64,000 nt of DNA from Taeniopygia guttata (GCF_048771995.1 NC_133026.1:94456501-94520500); one strand, 5' to 3'; positions 39,711 to 53,206 are shown, counted from the stretch's first letter. Made by a program: numbers and translations. The notes: generated by a model from the sequence alone, not told the origin.

Positions 39711-42060
39711 TAAACATAGGGCAAAAACACAGACATACCTGACAGTGCTGGGAGTAGGCCATGTCGTTTAGATTTTCTTCTCAAGTATTATCTTTTTGTA
39801 CATGACATTTGAGGGTGAGTTATTATATGGCTGTTTTTAAGAAAAAAGCGGATCAAGCAATGAGTGTTCATGAGCCTCTTCTGTACCTTCTATCACATGC
39901 TTTTTGTCAAACTGATAAATATCAAATATTGATTTGTGTTGTTTTCTTGGCACACCTCTTGAATTTGTCAAGTTTAATGGATCTTCCCCATGATGCTTTA
40001 TTTATCATGGAATCCATAGTAATTTTCAAGTGAAATGACAGCTCTTATGATTGAATGGGAACTTCAGAATTAGTCTGGATGAAATTTGCCTGCTATTTAT
40101 TGAAGTCAGGTATCTCTATAATTATGGAAGTGATCTATCATCCATTTTTTTGGAAATAATGTGTCAATAGTAATATCAAAGAATAGTCTGCTCATCCTGT
40201 GTATTAGAAAGGTTTTATAACTCAGCACTGGGGATTGACTTTATACAACTTGATATTGGTGCATGTTGCCACTTACTTCTTTGATACTGGCACCTCTTGG
40301 CACAAGATTAATAAATACTTTTAAGGAAATTACAGGAAAGGATATTGTACTGTATTGTATTCAATGGAAGTCCTCCAGAAGCAAAAGACTGCATTTGGCA
40401 CTGCTTAGCAGCCAGACCACAGCTTTCATGGTCAGACTAAATAAGCTGGAGGAGCTCCTTCACATACTAAGAAGTAAACTCCAGTCATTCTTAGCTTATC
40501 ATTTCCAATATCAGGGGTCAAATATTTTTCTAAAGATTACTTTTTAAAATGAAAGTATCTTTTTCTGATAACTGTCTTTTAAAAGGTACACTTAACAAAC
40601 TACAATGTCAAGGTAAATACTTTAAGCATACTTATCTAATGTAATTCTGAGATCAGCCAAAATGGTATTTTTGGGAAGGCTTGCAAGAAGGGATCTATTT
40701 CTTGTATGGAAATGTTTTGTTTAGGAGTGCATACCCCTCAGGCTGTTTGTGTGTGTTTGTGAATGTGAGTGTGAGTGGTTTCATTCCTTTCTGCAGTTTT
40801 TTTTTGGGAATACTTAGTATAACTTATTATGTTTGAATTTTTGACGTCTGTATTTGTAGAAGTTTTCTTTTTAGAGGGAGCACTATTATTACTTTAAATA
40901 GATACCGAAAGTACACAGTGAAGTTATATAATGTCTAAGTTAATGCTTATTTTGTATTTCTCGTAGATATTGATATTCTGAAATAGTCAACCTTAATGCA
41001 ACGCAGATAAGCTCAGAAAAGCTTGCTCACATACACATTACCCTAAAACTATAAATTTTTTTTTATTGTTCCATGGTTGAAAATGCCCTTTTAAAATAGC
41101 CATGGTATAGTCATCTTGTGAGTGTTCAGAATAATCATCTGATTCTTTGTGGCAGCTAATGGAAAAGTAAAGCATTTTCTGTTAAAAGGTCTGTGTTAGG
41201 GACTTGTCCTGACTTTATAATAGCAGTGACAATTGAGCACTGGAAAAAGAAGGCTTTTGATACAGGTTGAGTTCAGTGCTTTCTTCTTACTATGTGGTGT
41301 GCTGACAGCTGAATGATTTATGATGCCTCATAAATAAGAGGCAATATGGATGGATACCTTTTTTAAAAATTCATTTTTATTTTTAAGATAAATAAATCTT
41401 TGAGTGAGAAACAGATCCTTTCCAAAAAGATGAGGGAAGTACAATTCAGAAACTACTCAAGTTTCATTCACAGTCAAGCCTCCTTCTTGGTCCTTGCATG
41501 CCTTTTGCACTGACACCCAAACCCTGGCTGGGTCTGGAGATGTTAAAATGTAGGCTTATTGACTTTGGATAACATGCTGATCTATCTTAAGATCTGAGTT
41601 TAGATCTGAGCTGATAACGAAGCTTGCATTGAAGTATTGCTTGGTGCAGCAGTAAGAACAATGTCTTTCTGTTTCACATGGAGATACAAGGTCCATAGAG
41701 GAATGACAATGATACAGAAAATCCTTTAGGGAGAAAGAGAAGGGGAAAGAAAATAGGAATATAGAGAGAATAACAGCTGAAATCCATGGAGGAAATCTTA
41801 GCAGATCATCCATGTATGTGTCTTTCATAGCCTCTGAGAAAACCTATTTAATCCTATCTTGTTAAACTTCCAATATTTGAAGAATTTTTCTGTAAGACTG
41901 AGACTGCTTGCTAACAGTGTGTAATTAACTCTTTTACAGGCTTTACCTGGACTGCTCTCTCAGCTTACTTGTATGTTACAAATATGTTACAAAATAAACA
42001 TAGATTTGATTTTCTTCTCTCTTGGGTGTAGTCTAAGATTCTTTTGTCATTTGAGTTGAG

Positions 42061-42128
42061 GGGGTTTTTTTTGGTAGGTTTTTGTTTTGTTGTTATTGTT
42101 GTTTTTGGTTTTGTTTTGGTTTTTTTGC
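42061..42128. repeat. G/T-rich simple tract
   Basis: About 68 bases made almost only of T and G (GTTTT, GTTGTT and TTGG words) on the plus strand, with a single C; a low-complexity tract. Confidence 0.8.
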
Positions 42129-45087
42129 AGAGAGAAAAGAAGAAAAACCATGGTTGTACATATGTGTATTTTACTGCATACTCAATAATCATAGTGATTT
42201 ACAGAAACAATAGATTTAGATATCCTCTGCCTATTTACGGATGTTCAGAGAAGGAATGAAAATGAGTTATATGTTTGGGGTATTTTTGCCAGACTCCTCA
42301 TTATTTATCTATTTCTTCGTATCTCAGATCCCCATATTTAATATACTGCACTGATTGTGAAAACTGTAGCCTAATTTCAAACCAGGGCTTATAGTCTCCT
42401 TTCCAATGAACTTCTTCGAGTGTAAGAAATAGTTTTTGCATGTTCAACTGTGTCTGCTTCATCTTGTTATTAGCAAGAAACACTCAAATATCTCTTTAGG
42501 GCTTTTTCCTACTATTTTTCTTTGTAGCAGAATATGACCTAAAAATAAAATTGATCAATTTCAGCCTAAACATCAATGATGTCTTAAAAAAGTAATGATG
42601 ACATTACAATACCAACAGCACAGAAATAGTCTGAGGTACACATATTCTCAATGCCTTTTTGCATTAAACCCAGAAGCACTTCTAATAATCCATGCATGCT
42701 GTAGGGACCATGAAGCCAGACTTGACTGAGAAGATTCAAAAGTTAATAAAAAGAAATATTGGAAAAGAAGGAAGTTTTTAAAGGATGTCAAAAGATGCAC
42801 ATTTAGCTAAGACATGCATCTCTTCTAAGGAGAGGAAAATAGTAATTTGGCACTTTTATCTAATTAATATTTTAATGGAGAGTTTTGTCACTCTGAGATA
42901 CCATTCTTAACTCCTAGTAAGTATAAGCATGGCAGATTTTGCATTCAGTTCTATTCTTTATTTGAGCAAGTGTGGGAAGGAACAGTTTAGGGACACAGAC
43001 ACTGATAAATGGCTTCACTATTAATCTCTTAGTAGCATTTTGGAACTGATTTGGACACTATCATCATTTATTTTAATAAATGTCTTTTATACTAACACTT
43101 TAAAAATGAAGTCAGAATTTTATTTTAATATTTAATATTTTAATTAATATTCAGTATATTTACATTAATATCTCTTGGTTTATTTAAATTAATATTCTTC
43201 TTCATCAGGAAATACAAAAAGTTAAACATATTTATATCCATTAGAGATGATTTAACTGAGCCGTTTATCTTTCAACTATCTTCATCGACACTTTAGGAGA
43301 GCAAGGTGGATTTAACAAAAATCTCCAGTCCTTCTGTCACTAAATAATAGTTCTGGGATAATTTAGATTAATGGAGTTAGAGCTGGATGTTGAACACAGA
43401 ATGACACGTGAAGAGGGCAGAGTCATAGAAGGCAGGCTGTGGGCATAGACTGGGTATTCTAAAAATTTCCGTCTAAAAGATGACCCTAAGGCAATATGGT
43501 ACAGAGTTATTGGTATTGGTTTTTGGCTGATAAGTAATAATATAGGAAGAGCAAGTAATATTACATATTTTAAATTAATTATCTTGCCAAGTATGTTCCA
43601 AGGAGGTTGTTATTTTACTTATATTTACTAGATTTGCTTAGTATACAAAGGTCTCCTTGTTTATTCCTATTATTAATATGTAATATACAAACTGGCCTAT
43701 TCCTGTTTAATATGTTAGACTGTTAGTGTTTCACTGTAGCACATCCAAACTGCTCCAGAACATACACAAACACGTGTGTTGGACATGAAACACAGGATTT
43801 TCTACAACTTTTTTGTGTCTTGGCAAATTTTGTATTTGGAACATCATGAAAAAGATGATCCATATTTTCTCAAATATCATGGAACAATGCCATTTTTTTG
43901 CCATTTGGTGGTGTTATGAGTAAAAGAGAGAAATTTAGCTGTGAATCTGTGGCTGAGGAATGGAGAGCTTTCAGAAAAAGAACAAAACAAAATGTGTTCC
44001 TGCTGTTGTTACCACGATGGTTTTTCTCAAATGCCAGGCAATTCATGAGGAGACAACAGCAGGATGAAAACAAACACATTGCAATGCTGTTCTGCAAAGC
44101 TCACTGTAGATTTTGTAATTTATAAGGCTTTTAACTAGCAACTAAGGCTTTGAAGTATGTTTTTTGTTAGAGAAGTGTGATGTCTGATTGAAGGTATATT
44201 AATGTTTTTTTGGTAAGTAGCCATTTTTCTAATGAGTATATACTCCCATTAAACTCTGACATACCCAGCAGCAAAGGACAACACTTTTAAACATCTCTGG
44301 AGGATGCCAAAGGAGAAATTTGATGCATGAATATTTTTATAGGTAATAAACTCTGAAAAATATAAATTATACCCTTATGTTGACTTATAGCCTGCCAGTA
44401 AAAATATGGTTTAAGAATAGTATGGTCTAGATGTGAACAGCCAAATGCACAAAAACCTTTGTAGGTAAGTGGGGAACGACAACTGCCAGATCCATTCAGA
44501 CTGGTGGAAAACTTAAGAAGGGTAGTGACACAAAGAGTCACAGAGTCACTGAGCCCAGCAGGATCATTATCTAAGTTCCTGTAATACCCTAATCTGGAGT
44601 GTTGAAGTAACACTTCAGAGGCAACTGAAATGGTATGGAGTTTTTTAAAATTTGGTTACCAAAGTAGTGTAGGCACTAATGTATGTATTTCAGGGTTTTT
44701 GTACTTCTGTCAAATCTCAAAAAAGTTTGAAGAGACCTTATGGGAAGTAGGAGAAGAAGGCTCATGGAGATGAACATGAAAGTTAGTTGTGGTTCACCCA
44801 TCTTACTTTTTGTCCTCAGCTGTGGGGCACTCTTAGGTAAGGCAGACAAAGAATAAACAAAGGGTGGAGGACCAGGCAGCCTTCTATTAGAACCAACCAC
44901 ACAAAAAAATGCAAGTCAATACCACTGTCTTGTTCATATAAAATCCACTGACTTATGGTATCCTCTGAAACAGTATGGGAGAACCATAGAACTCTCATGG
45001 GAGAAAAGATATGGAGAGCAATCAGTTTTCAGAACTTGAGACTTGAGCAGAGGCCAACAATTAGGAAGTTAACTATTACCAGACTAC

Positions 45088-45812
45088 AGAATCATAGAAT
45101 AGTTTGGGTTGGAAGGGACCTTTAGAGATCATCTAGTCCAACCTCCCTTCCATGGGCATTGACATGGTCCACTACATCAGGTTGCCGAAAGCCCGGTCCA
45201 ACCTGACCTTGTATATTTCCAGGTTTAGGACATCTACCACCTCTCTGAGCAACCTGTTCCAGTGTTTCATCACCCTCACAGTAAAGAATTTCTTCCTTAT
45301 ATCTAGTCTAAATCTGCCCTCTTTTTTTTTTATTTATTCTTTATTTCTTGTTCTATCTCCATAGACTCTGCTAAAAATTTTTCTCTATCTTTCTAAATTC
45401 TTATTAAGCACTGAAAGGCTGCAATGAGGTCTCCCCAGAGCATTCCCTTCCCCAAGATGAACCTCTCTCAGCTTAGAGAGGTGTTCTTCATAGGAGAAAT
45501 GTTCAAACTCTCTGATTAATTTTGTGGCTCCTGTTTGGTCTCCAACAATTCCATCTCCTTCTTGTGCTGGGACACCAGTGCTGGAAGCAGTGTTCCAGGT
45601 GGGGTCTCACCAGAGAAGAGCAGAGGGGCAGAATCACCTCCCTCGCCCCGACAGCTTTGGATGCAGCCCAGGGTATGTTGGTCTTCTGGACTGACAATGC
45701 CTGTTGCTGGCCCATGTCCGGCTTTTTATCCATTATTAACTCTACGTCCTTCTTCCTAGGGCTTCTCCCCATCCCTTCATGCCTCAGCCTGTATTGATAC
45801 CCCAATTCAAGT
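45088..45812 (-). mobile_element. CR1 LINE, longest copy, with RT C-terminus
   Basis: The plus strand starts AGAATCATAGAATAGTTTGG, then GGAAGGGACCTTTAGAGATC. It runs through the full 3' UTR (CAACCTGTTCCAGTG, CAGTAAAGAATTTCTTCC) into the coding part. On the minus strand the reverse transcriptase C-terminus is readable: GYQYRL, then KPDMGQQQALSVQKTN, REVILPLCSSLVRPHLEHC and FQHWCPSTRRR. These correspond to the conserved CR1 segment before the tail. An inserted or expanded T-rich run sits at about 45322-45350. The frame is interrupted after SHKINQRV, and the element is 5'-truncated, so it cannot move itself. The GGTCCCTTCCAACC-type tail places it in the common bird CR1 group. Confidence 0.96.
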
Positions 45813-46904
45813 TTGATTATTAGTAAATTTGAATGAGTGCATTTATGTCTGGTAGTGGGGTACACAAAGTAACTGCACTGATGTTCACTATATGGGTTTT
45901 TTAAAATTATTTTTTATTATTATTTTGAAAGTTCTGTCAGCAATTTAAATTCATAGAATTCTAGATTTGGACTATTTAAGTTCACTTGGAAGTGGAGTGG
46001 GTTTTTTTTGGTAGGTCTCAATATAACTCTACTACGAAGCTGAATTTATCTGAGACTTAAGAAGCAGGCTGCATTTGAAACATGCTCTGAAGTTAGCTGA
46101 TTATAGTAGGCAAGAGGTGTTTAAGCTTCTTGTTTTCTATGGATCTTCTAATTTTGCCCATTCAGATTTTCTGTTACGGATGTTGTGGATGCCTGGCTTG
46201 AAGTTTACTCCAAAACAAGTTGTAGAAATATGCATCCTAGAATTCTAGAGTCACAAGTGCTATTGCATCTTAAAGGGATAATTAGCTTCAGTACAAGTTG
46301 TTAAGAATGTCTTGTTAAGAGTGCCTTTGACTCTGCTGAGTCAGGGATCTCTGCACTATACTTAATCATGCAGTGAAAATATGATGGCTTACTATAGTAT
46401 GGGATAAGTGTGTTGTTTTGGTTTTTATTGAAATTTGGATGTAATGGTTGTATCAGTGAAAGCTGATCACTGTCATAGATATCAGTCTATCGGCTTAGCT
46501 CATTAATGGATTCTACCTCTAAGTATTATGCACAACTCAAAGCCTGCATGTATGAATCTAAGGGAAAGATTTTCTTAGATAGCCCTATTATCCTTCAAAT
46601 GTCTGTCAGTATTAATTTTCCCTGCTCCTAAGACTTAAGAAATGGATTTGGCTTGGCCCTTGCTTCTGTCAAATGCAAGAAGTTCCAACAGCTTCATTAA
46701 CCTATGGAAGATGTTTATAAATTCTGACACAATTGCTTTGGTCCCTTGCCCCATGTTTGAGTGTACTTTTAATGATGGTTAGCTCACTACTTTGTGCTCT
46801 GAATATTATCTGTTGTAAGTTCTGCTGTCCAGGATGGAAAATAAGAAAATATGATTTACTTCTGATAGATAGTTCAAACAATCCCCTACACAACATCTCC
46901 TCCC

Positions 46905-47180
46905 CCATCTCGGCTGGGTGACAGTGTGCAAACCTGGCCGCAGCAGATGAGCCTGTGGGCTATGGACCCCCCCACCCTTGGACCCAGACAGGGATTATAT
47001 TCAGGACAGCTGGTGGGTGTGGCTTTCTTGTGAATACATTCTTCTCCCTCAGTCTTGTTTACTTCTCCCCAGACCTGAGATAATTGGACAATAGTGTCAC
47101 TTTTATCTCAAGTTCCCTTAGGTGTCTTAATTCACAGCTCAAAGTTCCAGAAAGGAGGCAGATCCAGGCAAGAGCAGTCT
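46905..47180. other. G+C-richer island of unknown origin
   Basis: Sequence from about TCTCGGCTGGGTGACAGTGT to GGATCCAGG-like AGATCCAGGCAAGAGCAGTC is markedly richer in G+C than the surroundings. It includes a run of seven C (about 46968-46974). It has no open frame of note. The abrupt composition and words such as GGGTGTGGCTTTCTTGTG suggest an old inserted element, perhaps LTR-derived, but I cannot assign a family. Confidence 0.3.
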
Positions 47181-48284
47181 TTGGTGGTCGCAACTTCTCC
47201 GTACAGTTTTGTCATACTGGGAAAAAAGTCCTTTATAATAATGTTTAAATGATTAATCATAACATTCCAGTCTCTGACAGTAGGTCATTAAAGTTGCTTT
47301 AAAGTTTTATAGAATCTGGAGAACAGGGAGGAGCAGCCATTAGCCCATGGGCTACTTCTACCCCAAAATATTTGACTCAGCTTGTTTCTGCTGCTTTTCC
47401 ATGTTGCTACAGAAAAGTCTCAGGAGCAAGTTACCAACGTATCTTCCAACATTCCTGGTGTACCCATGATTCCTCTTCATGGTATGATGTATGCATTTAA
47501 TGTATTGAGGCTTTTCCTATGTCAGCTGGGCCCTCAGGCAAGAGAACAACTGAGAGGTGGTTGTTGCCATGTCCTGGCAGCAGAGAAGATCTATTCTCTG
47601 TGAGCAAAATCTTCACATGCAGCTGTAGTGCAATAGGATCTGCACACAGATGGAGGGCAGTGCCCCTTTAGTCATAAACCTCAGATTGACCTAGTTAGAC
47701 TTGATGCATAGGTATGGCTTCAGACTAAGTGTTCTTCATTTATCCGCAGCTTCTTCATGTTCTTTTCTCTTTCTCAACCACCTGCCTACACTGACATCTG
47801 CACCTTAGCATTTTTACTTTATGCTGCTTCACTTCTGCTCACCCAGTAGGTGTCTTTATACTCCTAGGATTACACAGTCTTCTACTTCTATTTTTTATAT
47901 CATATATGCAATTGAAATTATCGTTTTTGGGTTGAAATTATTATTTGAGTTATGTGTGAGCTTTGAGGAAAACACCTGTAAAACAGGTAATTTGTAGAGG
48001 ATTGATTTCATTATAATTTGGAGGATTTTCATGTCCACACTGAAGCTAGTTTAGACTTTTATAGTCAATAGAGAGTAAAGAGCATTTTAAAAATAATTTT
48101 TTAAATTTTAGATAAATATCTTAGATATTGTTCTATTTTTTTTCTATTTGTAGGTGATGGACAAATGTTTCCAATGTATCCTATTATATATGTCATTCTG
48201 GTGCCTAGCTGATCTCTCTTCTCTTATACTTTATGAGAGTCAAATCACACTGAAGAAAATCTACCTTTGAATTCTCTAATGTAT

Positions 48285-48570
48285 GTTTGTATTTCCCAAT
48301 TAAATTGCTAATTAAATATTGTCTGTGACATGTGTTTATCAACTGGCTGCTGCATACATTTATGTAAATAGCAGTAGCTATCCATCTTGGTTTGCTTTAC
48401 CTGATGTGTTTTCATCCTCTATTTGTATTTTATTAAAAATACTTAATCTAAGCAGTTTAAATTACTCATTGGACATGAATAAATCATGAATGTGGTTTTA
48501 GAGTCTTTAATTGCAAGTCCCATAATTGTAGCTACAGAGAGAACTGTTTAATTAAGAAATACAAACTTAA
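48285..48570. promoter_or_regulatory. Candidate conserved non-coding element
   Basis: Unique sequence rich in homeodomain and POU-like cores: CCAATTAAATTGCTAATTAAA, CATTTATGTAAATAG, GACATGAATAAATCATGAAT, CTTTAATTGC, CATAATTG and GTTTAATTAAG. No repeat resemblance and no open frame. It is the longest such patch in the window. Conservation is not shown here. Confidence 0.3.
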
Positions 48571-50447
48571 GTGCCATGTCACTGATTTCACACGCTCCTC
48601 CCTCCCCCTGTTATTTCTGCTAAGTTTTCTTTCTGGCACTGTTTATCGCTAAACCTGGAGTAATGAGCTAAATCAATGCAATTACTTATGGAATAAAGTA
48701 CTATCAGCATGAGTAAAAATGGAAAAGTCTGTCTAACTAAACTGCAAGGTTTTCCACTTGTTATATTCAATAGCTCATCAAGACTTTGGCTGCTTTTCAA
48801 ACTTACTCAAATACACAGTGTCACTGGTTAAGCATTAGAAGAACAAGAAATTCCTCTATTTTTCATGTATCTGATTCTGAGAAATTTAAAGAGCTATCCA
48901 AAGCACAGAAGCTAATGACAATGTTAGACTTCAAGTATTGAGGGAAAACAGTATGACAGGTCACAGCAAGCCTGAGTGGCACTGTAAAGCCACACTGACA
49001 GTTAGACTTTTGTTTCAGAAAGTGGAGGATGTAGAGAATGTGACTATTTTAGGCTATATTCTCCCTCCAGAATGCAGAGAATGCAGGGAGAAGTTTAAGT
49101 GACCTATTGAGGTGTTGGAAAAGTTTCTGAAATGACAGTGTTCACAACCCCACAGAAAGGAATACAGTGGCAAAGTTAATAAACTTGGGAAAATCAGGGT
49201 CTCTTGGGAAAAACAGCTAAGTAATAAAGCTCTCTCTTCAAACCTTCTCAAAATATGTTATGAGAAAATGGAATATGTTAAAAAAACAGTGGCAATTTAT
49301 ACTAGTGCAGAAGTAGAGATATGAAAGCATATGGAGAGGTTGAGGGTTTTTGTTATTTTGGGTTTGTTTTGTTATCTTTTATTTTGTGTTTTTTCTGGTT
49401 GTTTGGTTTTGGTTTGGGTCTTTTCAATATTTCTGCAGTGCTTCCCATGGTCCTCATTTCTTGATTATACTTTCAATATATTTTGTGTACACTTTTCGAG
49501 TTCATGGCTATTTAGCCTTCTTCCATTGCTTCTCAAATTTAATCAGTAGTGACTGAGAAGGTACTTTACTTTTTGTGTACTCAAAAATATTTTTTTCCGC
49601 ATCTTGATTGTATCTGAGGAGCAGAAGAAAGGCTAAAAACAATAAAAAAAAAGGATAGCATAAGTGAATAATACATAATACAGAGAACTAAACTAGCATG
49701 TAACCTGCCTAATTTGCAAAAAAAAGGAAAAAATTCATGGAAAAAATAGATATATAAATGAAAGCATCCATCACTCTTCAAAAAAAAATGATAGCATTAA
49801 AGCATTTGTTTTGGAAGAATAAAGATACATTATAATTAGATTTCTAATGCATTAATTTTTAATATGGGCAGAGAAAGAACAATTTTAAGATTCTTTTATT
49901 AACTTGGCCATTTTTAATTGGGAAACTGTAATGTCTTTTTATCTTCAAGGGCTTAAAAAAAAGCAAGAGGCATTTTTTTATTCATTAATTACTTTTGAAA
50001 AATGATGGAGGACAGGTTAGATCCTTGGGGACTGAAGAATAATAAACAGTATATAGAAAATGTAGTTTAGGGTGAAAAAAATGAGCACAATGTGCAGTGC
50101 TAGGGAAGAAAAAACATGCTCTAAATGAATTATGAAACAATTTATAGAACCTAGAGGATAATGAAATAAGAAGAAAACAAACAGAAAAATCTGACAAGAG
50201 CAAAGTGTGTCAAAAAAATCTGTTTACTTTCTTCAGTGGAAAATGCTCATCTAGTGGATAAAGAAATAGAGCAACATTTGTCATTTTGCCCTGTAGGAAT
50301 TCTGATATCCTCTTATGTGATATGAGCAAAATGACCAATGACATTGCCCAGGTGAAACTGCTGATCAGTGCAATGTGTGCAACTGGCTGGTCCTGTCCCC
50401 CACACTCTGTGGTTTTCTCTCAAATTGAAAGGGCCTTCATTGGTATA

Positions 50448-50496
50448 GCTCTAAATGCTTTAAAGCTCTAATGCTTTAAAGCTCTAATGATTTAAA
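50448..50496. repeat. Three-copy tandem repeat, 16-17 bases
   Basis: GCTCTAAATGCTTTAAA (50448-50464), GCTCTAATGCTTTAAA (50465-50480) and GCTCTAATGATTTAAA (50481-50496) lie head to tail. It is a small minisatellite-like array with one length change and one substitution. Confidence 0.9.
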
Positions 50497-51069
50497 AATT
50501 AGGTTTGTTGTTAAAATGCAGCATACAGTTAGAACATCTCTGGATTTAACTGTGTTGGTATATATTAAATAGGACAAGAAAACACCAGAATAAACTTTGA
50601 GAAATGATGAACCAGCTAATCACCAGCACTGCAGTCGAGGATTGCAGCAGATGGTCAGCAACATGCCTAGAAAAAGGAAAAGGTCACATAAACTTTCTTC
50701 CTTTTCTTGTAGGAGTAAAATCACAGGACTTTTATTTAAATGAAGTAGCAAGACTTTTGCTTGTAACACATGGGAGATAATTCTTATTCTCTGATGTGAC
50801 TAAAACTCTCAGCTGGAACAGTGTGTGAAGCTCTAAGTGTCATCTTTGAATGAATGCATAGCTAAAGTGAAGGATATTCAGAAGAAAAGAAATTCATAAG
50901 GTTTGGAAAACAGTGAAAATCATGAAAGAATTCCACTCTGGTAAGTTTAAAAAGAGATGATATATTTTGCAAGATATGCAAGCCCCTAATAAAAAGATGG
51001 CAATTGCTTCCCCACACCCCAGTAATACTAGGAGAAAATAAAAATAATCTGTACATGTTGCTGACAAGT

Positions 51070-51262
51070 GAGGAAACCACTTTTAAATGGTGAGGCTCAT
51101 AAACCACTGGAATAGCCTACCAAGAAAGTGTGTGGAACCTTCTTCAGTTCATGCTGTACAGAGTAAAAAATAAAATTATATTGGTTAGAGCTGATCTAAA
51201 TGAGTTTTCTTTCCTACTGAAGGCCAGGCTTGTGCATCTTGAGGCTTCTTCCAGCCCTGCCT
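51070..51262 (+). mobile_element. Degraded CR1/L3-like LINE tail
   Basis: GTGAGGCTCATAAACCACTG, GGAATAGCCTACCAAGAAAG, CTGATCTAAATGAG and TCTTGAGGCTTCTTCCAGCC line up in order with the 3' end of old CR1 lineages (CR1-L3/X type). In those, the last block reads like CCTCTTGAGGTCCCTTCCAGCCCT. Divergence is much greater than in the other CR1 copies here, and the terminal repeats are gone. It is an ancient relic. Confidence 0.65.
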
Positions 51263-52047
51263 TAGTTTTTCCTTATTCAGGGGGTGTTTCTTCCCTTTCA
51301 GGATAAGTTCTCCTGTTAAAACTCCTGACAGAATGGAGACTGACTTTTCCTTACTGACTGTAAGGAGAACAGTATGTTCAATAATTCATAACACACAATG
51401 ACTTGTGTGGGATGACTGCAGGTACATTGTCATTGTAGTCAGTATTTATGCAGGAAAATAACTTGTGTTATCAAAGATTCCATGGTGTAAGATAACCAGC
51501 TATGTAATTTAGCCTAGATTATTAAATGGAGATAAATATCAACAGAATATGCAGTGTGAAATAGATTGTAATTTGACCTTTTCTCTCCATTATTATTGCC
51601 ATGCAAAGTATGCATGAAAATTTGGTAAAATGTTGTTATATATATTTTGTATTTACTGATGATATTGAGCATTTCTTCCTGATTTTAGTGCAGGAAAGTA
51701 TACAGAAAGAAATAGAACTTAAGCTTATTAAATGGTGTCACTATTAGGTATTGCATAATTTGTTTTGAGTTTAAATTTCTGCTGTAGTAGTCTTTAATGA
51801 AAATTAATATATCAGGGATATATTAATCTATTGTACCAGCCTGCTAGAAATAAATCCTAAAATATTGGGCTATATGCAATCACCCTTTTTCCCCGCCTTG
51901 ATATTCCAACTGATTTGGAGTGTACTGACTTCCAACAAAAAAAAATCAGACCAAAACAAAATAATCTCTTTGTGAAGTTTCTGATAGTTGTAGGAGCTAA
52001 AATTTTTTAAATAAACTAGGGAATTACCAGAGAATTACACAGAGGAT

Positions 52048-52071
52048 AAAAAAAAAAAAAAAAAAAAAAAA
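52048..52071. repeat. Poly-A run of 24
   Basis: Uninterrupted A run. AATAAA occurs about 35 bases upstream (near 52010), which is the spacing of a processed transcript, but no gene resemblance lies upstream. Simple sequence is the safer call. Confidence 0.85.
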
Positions 52072-53190
52072 CCCTTAAGTACGTATTGAAGTTTCAAATA
52101 TGTCTACAGTTCCTGAAACAAATTGAAGAGCTGCCTTTTCTGTCAATCTGGTAGATTTACACAGGAGATAATGCTTTGGACAACTATTCCAAATGCTAGT
52201 GTTAAATGTTTTTCTTAGAGGAAGAAACTTAGAAGTATTGGGAAGTTTGTATATTAATAAAACAGGCTATGACGACTTGCACATTTATATTTTATATTAA
52301 TTTACCACTTGGACTTGTAAATATTGTCTCTGTCTCTGTTTCTACAGAGATAGAGAGTAAGAAAACTTGCTTTGAAGGTGATTTCTTGTTAACCAGTATT
52401 TTTCAAAATACTCTTTCCAGATGAATTCATAATGTTTCAGCCTGAGGCTGCCAAATCCACCTGGAGATATCCACATTTTAGGGTCAGTTGTGAGGTATAA
52501 ATCAAGGAGAACTCAGTCGAGTTCATATATCTTCTACTTCTCTTTGACTCATCAGCTTCAGGAGAAAAAAAGGAAAAATGTTCCCTCCTTTGAATTCTTC
52601 AGAAGTAGTACTCTCTCTAAATTATTCCAAAAGTCTAAGATTTGGGCCATCAGTCAACATTTCAACCATAACTTGTCTCTTGGGAGACACTTTATTGCAA
52701 ATGGGATTAAGTATATTTTCCTCTTTAAAGCTGTGTACCTAGTGAGCCAGGGTATATATTTCAGTTTCAGCAGTCTGAAGCACCCATGTGTGCAGTCCCA
52801 CAACTGCAACTTGCTCACTAATAGATTGAGGTAAGGAGCTTAATAATGGAACTACACTCCTGTGTTACATAGCTGATAGCAGCCCTTTTCCAATTGTGTT
52901 GTAAATGTTTTCTTCAGAAATATCAGGCTCTGTTGTTGTTATAGAAAGAGGGAGAACCCAATGGGATGTAAAACTTGTACTAAATGTTGTAGGGGAGTGG
53001 GTTCCATTTAGCAGCTTTTCTTTTTGCTCTCCAGCAGTTTGTGACCCAGTGCCTCAACAGACCATCAAGGTCCTGTCCAAACTGTGTATAGTAGGAGGCT
53101 TCGTACCCTTAAACAATACACATGGAAGGAAGCTTTCTTTATGGAGTCCTCACATTGGTAGTCCCATCCTTGAGAACTGATGATGGATGT

Positions 53191-53206
53191 AGTGGTGGTG
53201 GTGGTG
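53191..53206. repeat. Short (GGT)n microsatellite
   Basis: Five GGT-type units in a row (AGTGGTGGTGGTGGTG). Confidence 0.8.

Larger units (their letters stand above)
39214..45087. other. Non-genic AT-rich stretch
   Basis: No recognisable gene. It contains a CpG-bearing unique patch (listed separately), a G/T-rich tract, a short duplication at 41972-41995 (TATGTTACAAA twice) and long A/T-rich runs around 43080-43200. Open frames are short or overlap on both strands. Confidence 0.7.
45813..51069. other. Non-genic stretch
   Basis: No recognisable gene. The G+C-richer piece at 46905-47180 and the motif-rich patch at 48285-48570 are listed separately. A G/T-rich tract occupies about 49345-49420. 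Open frames here are short and look random. Confidence 0.7.

Noticed and set aside
45950-45990. TCATAGAATTCTAGATTTGG, resembling a CR1 terminal repeat
   Set aside because: The GGAAGGGACC-type block that should follow is absent; too short to call.
51720-52071. Processed pseudogene ending in the 24-base A run
   Set aside because: AATAAA has suitable spacing, but no coding resemblance and no convincing flanking duplication was found. Processed pseudogenes are rare in birds because CR1 does not mobilise poly-A transcripts.
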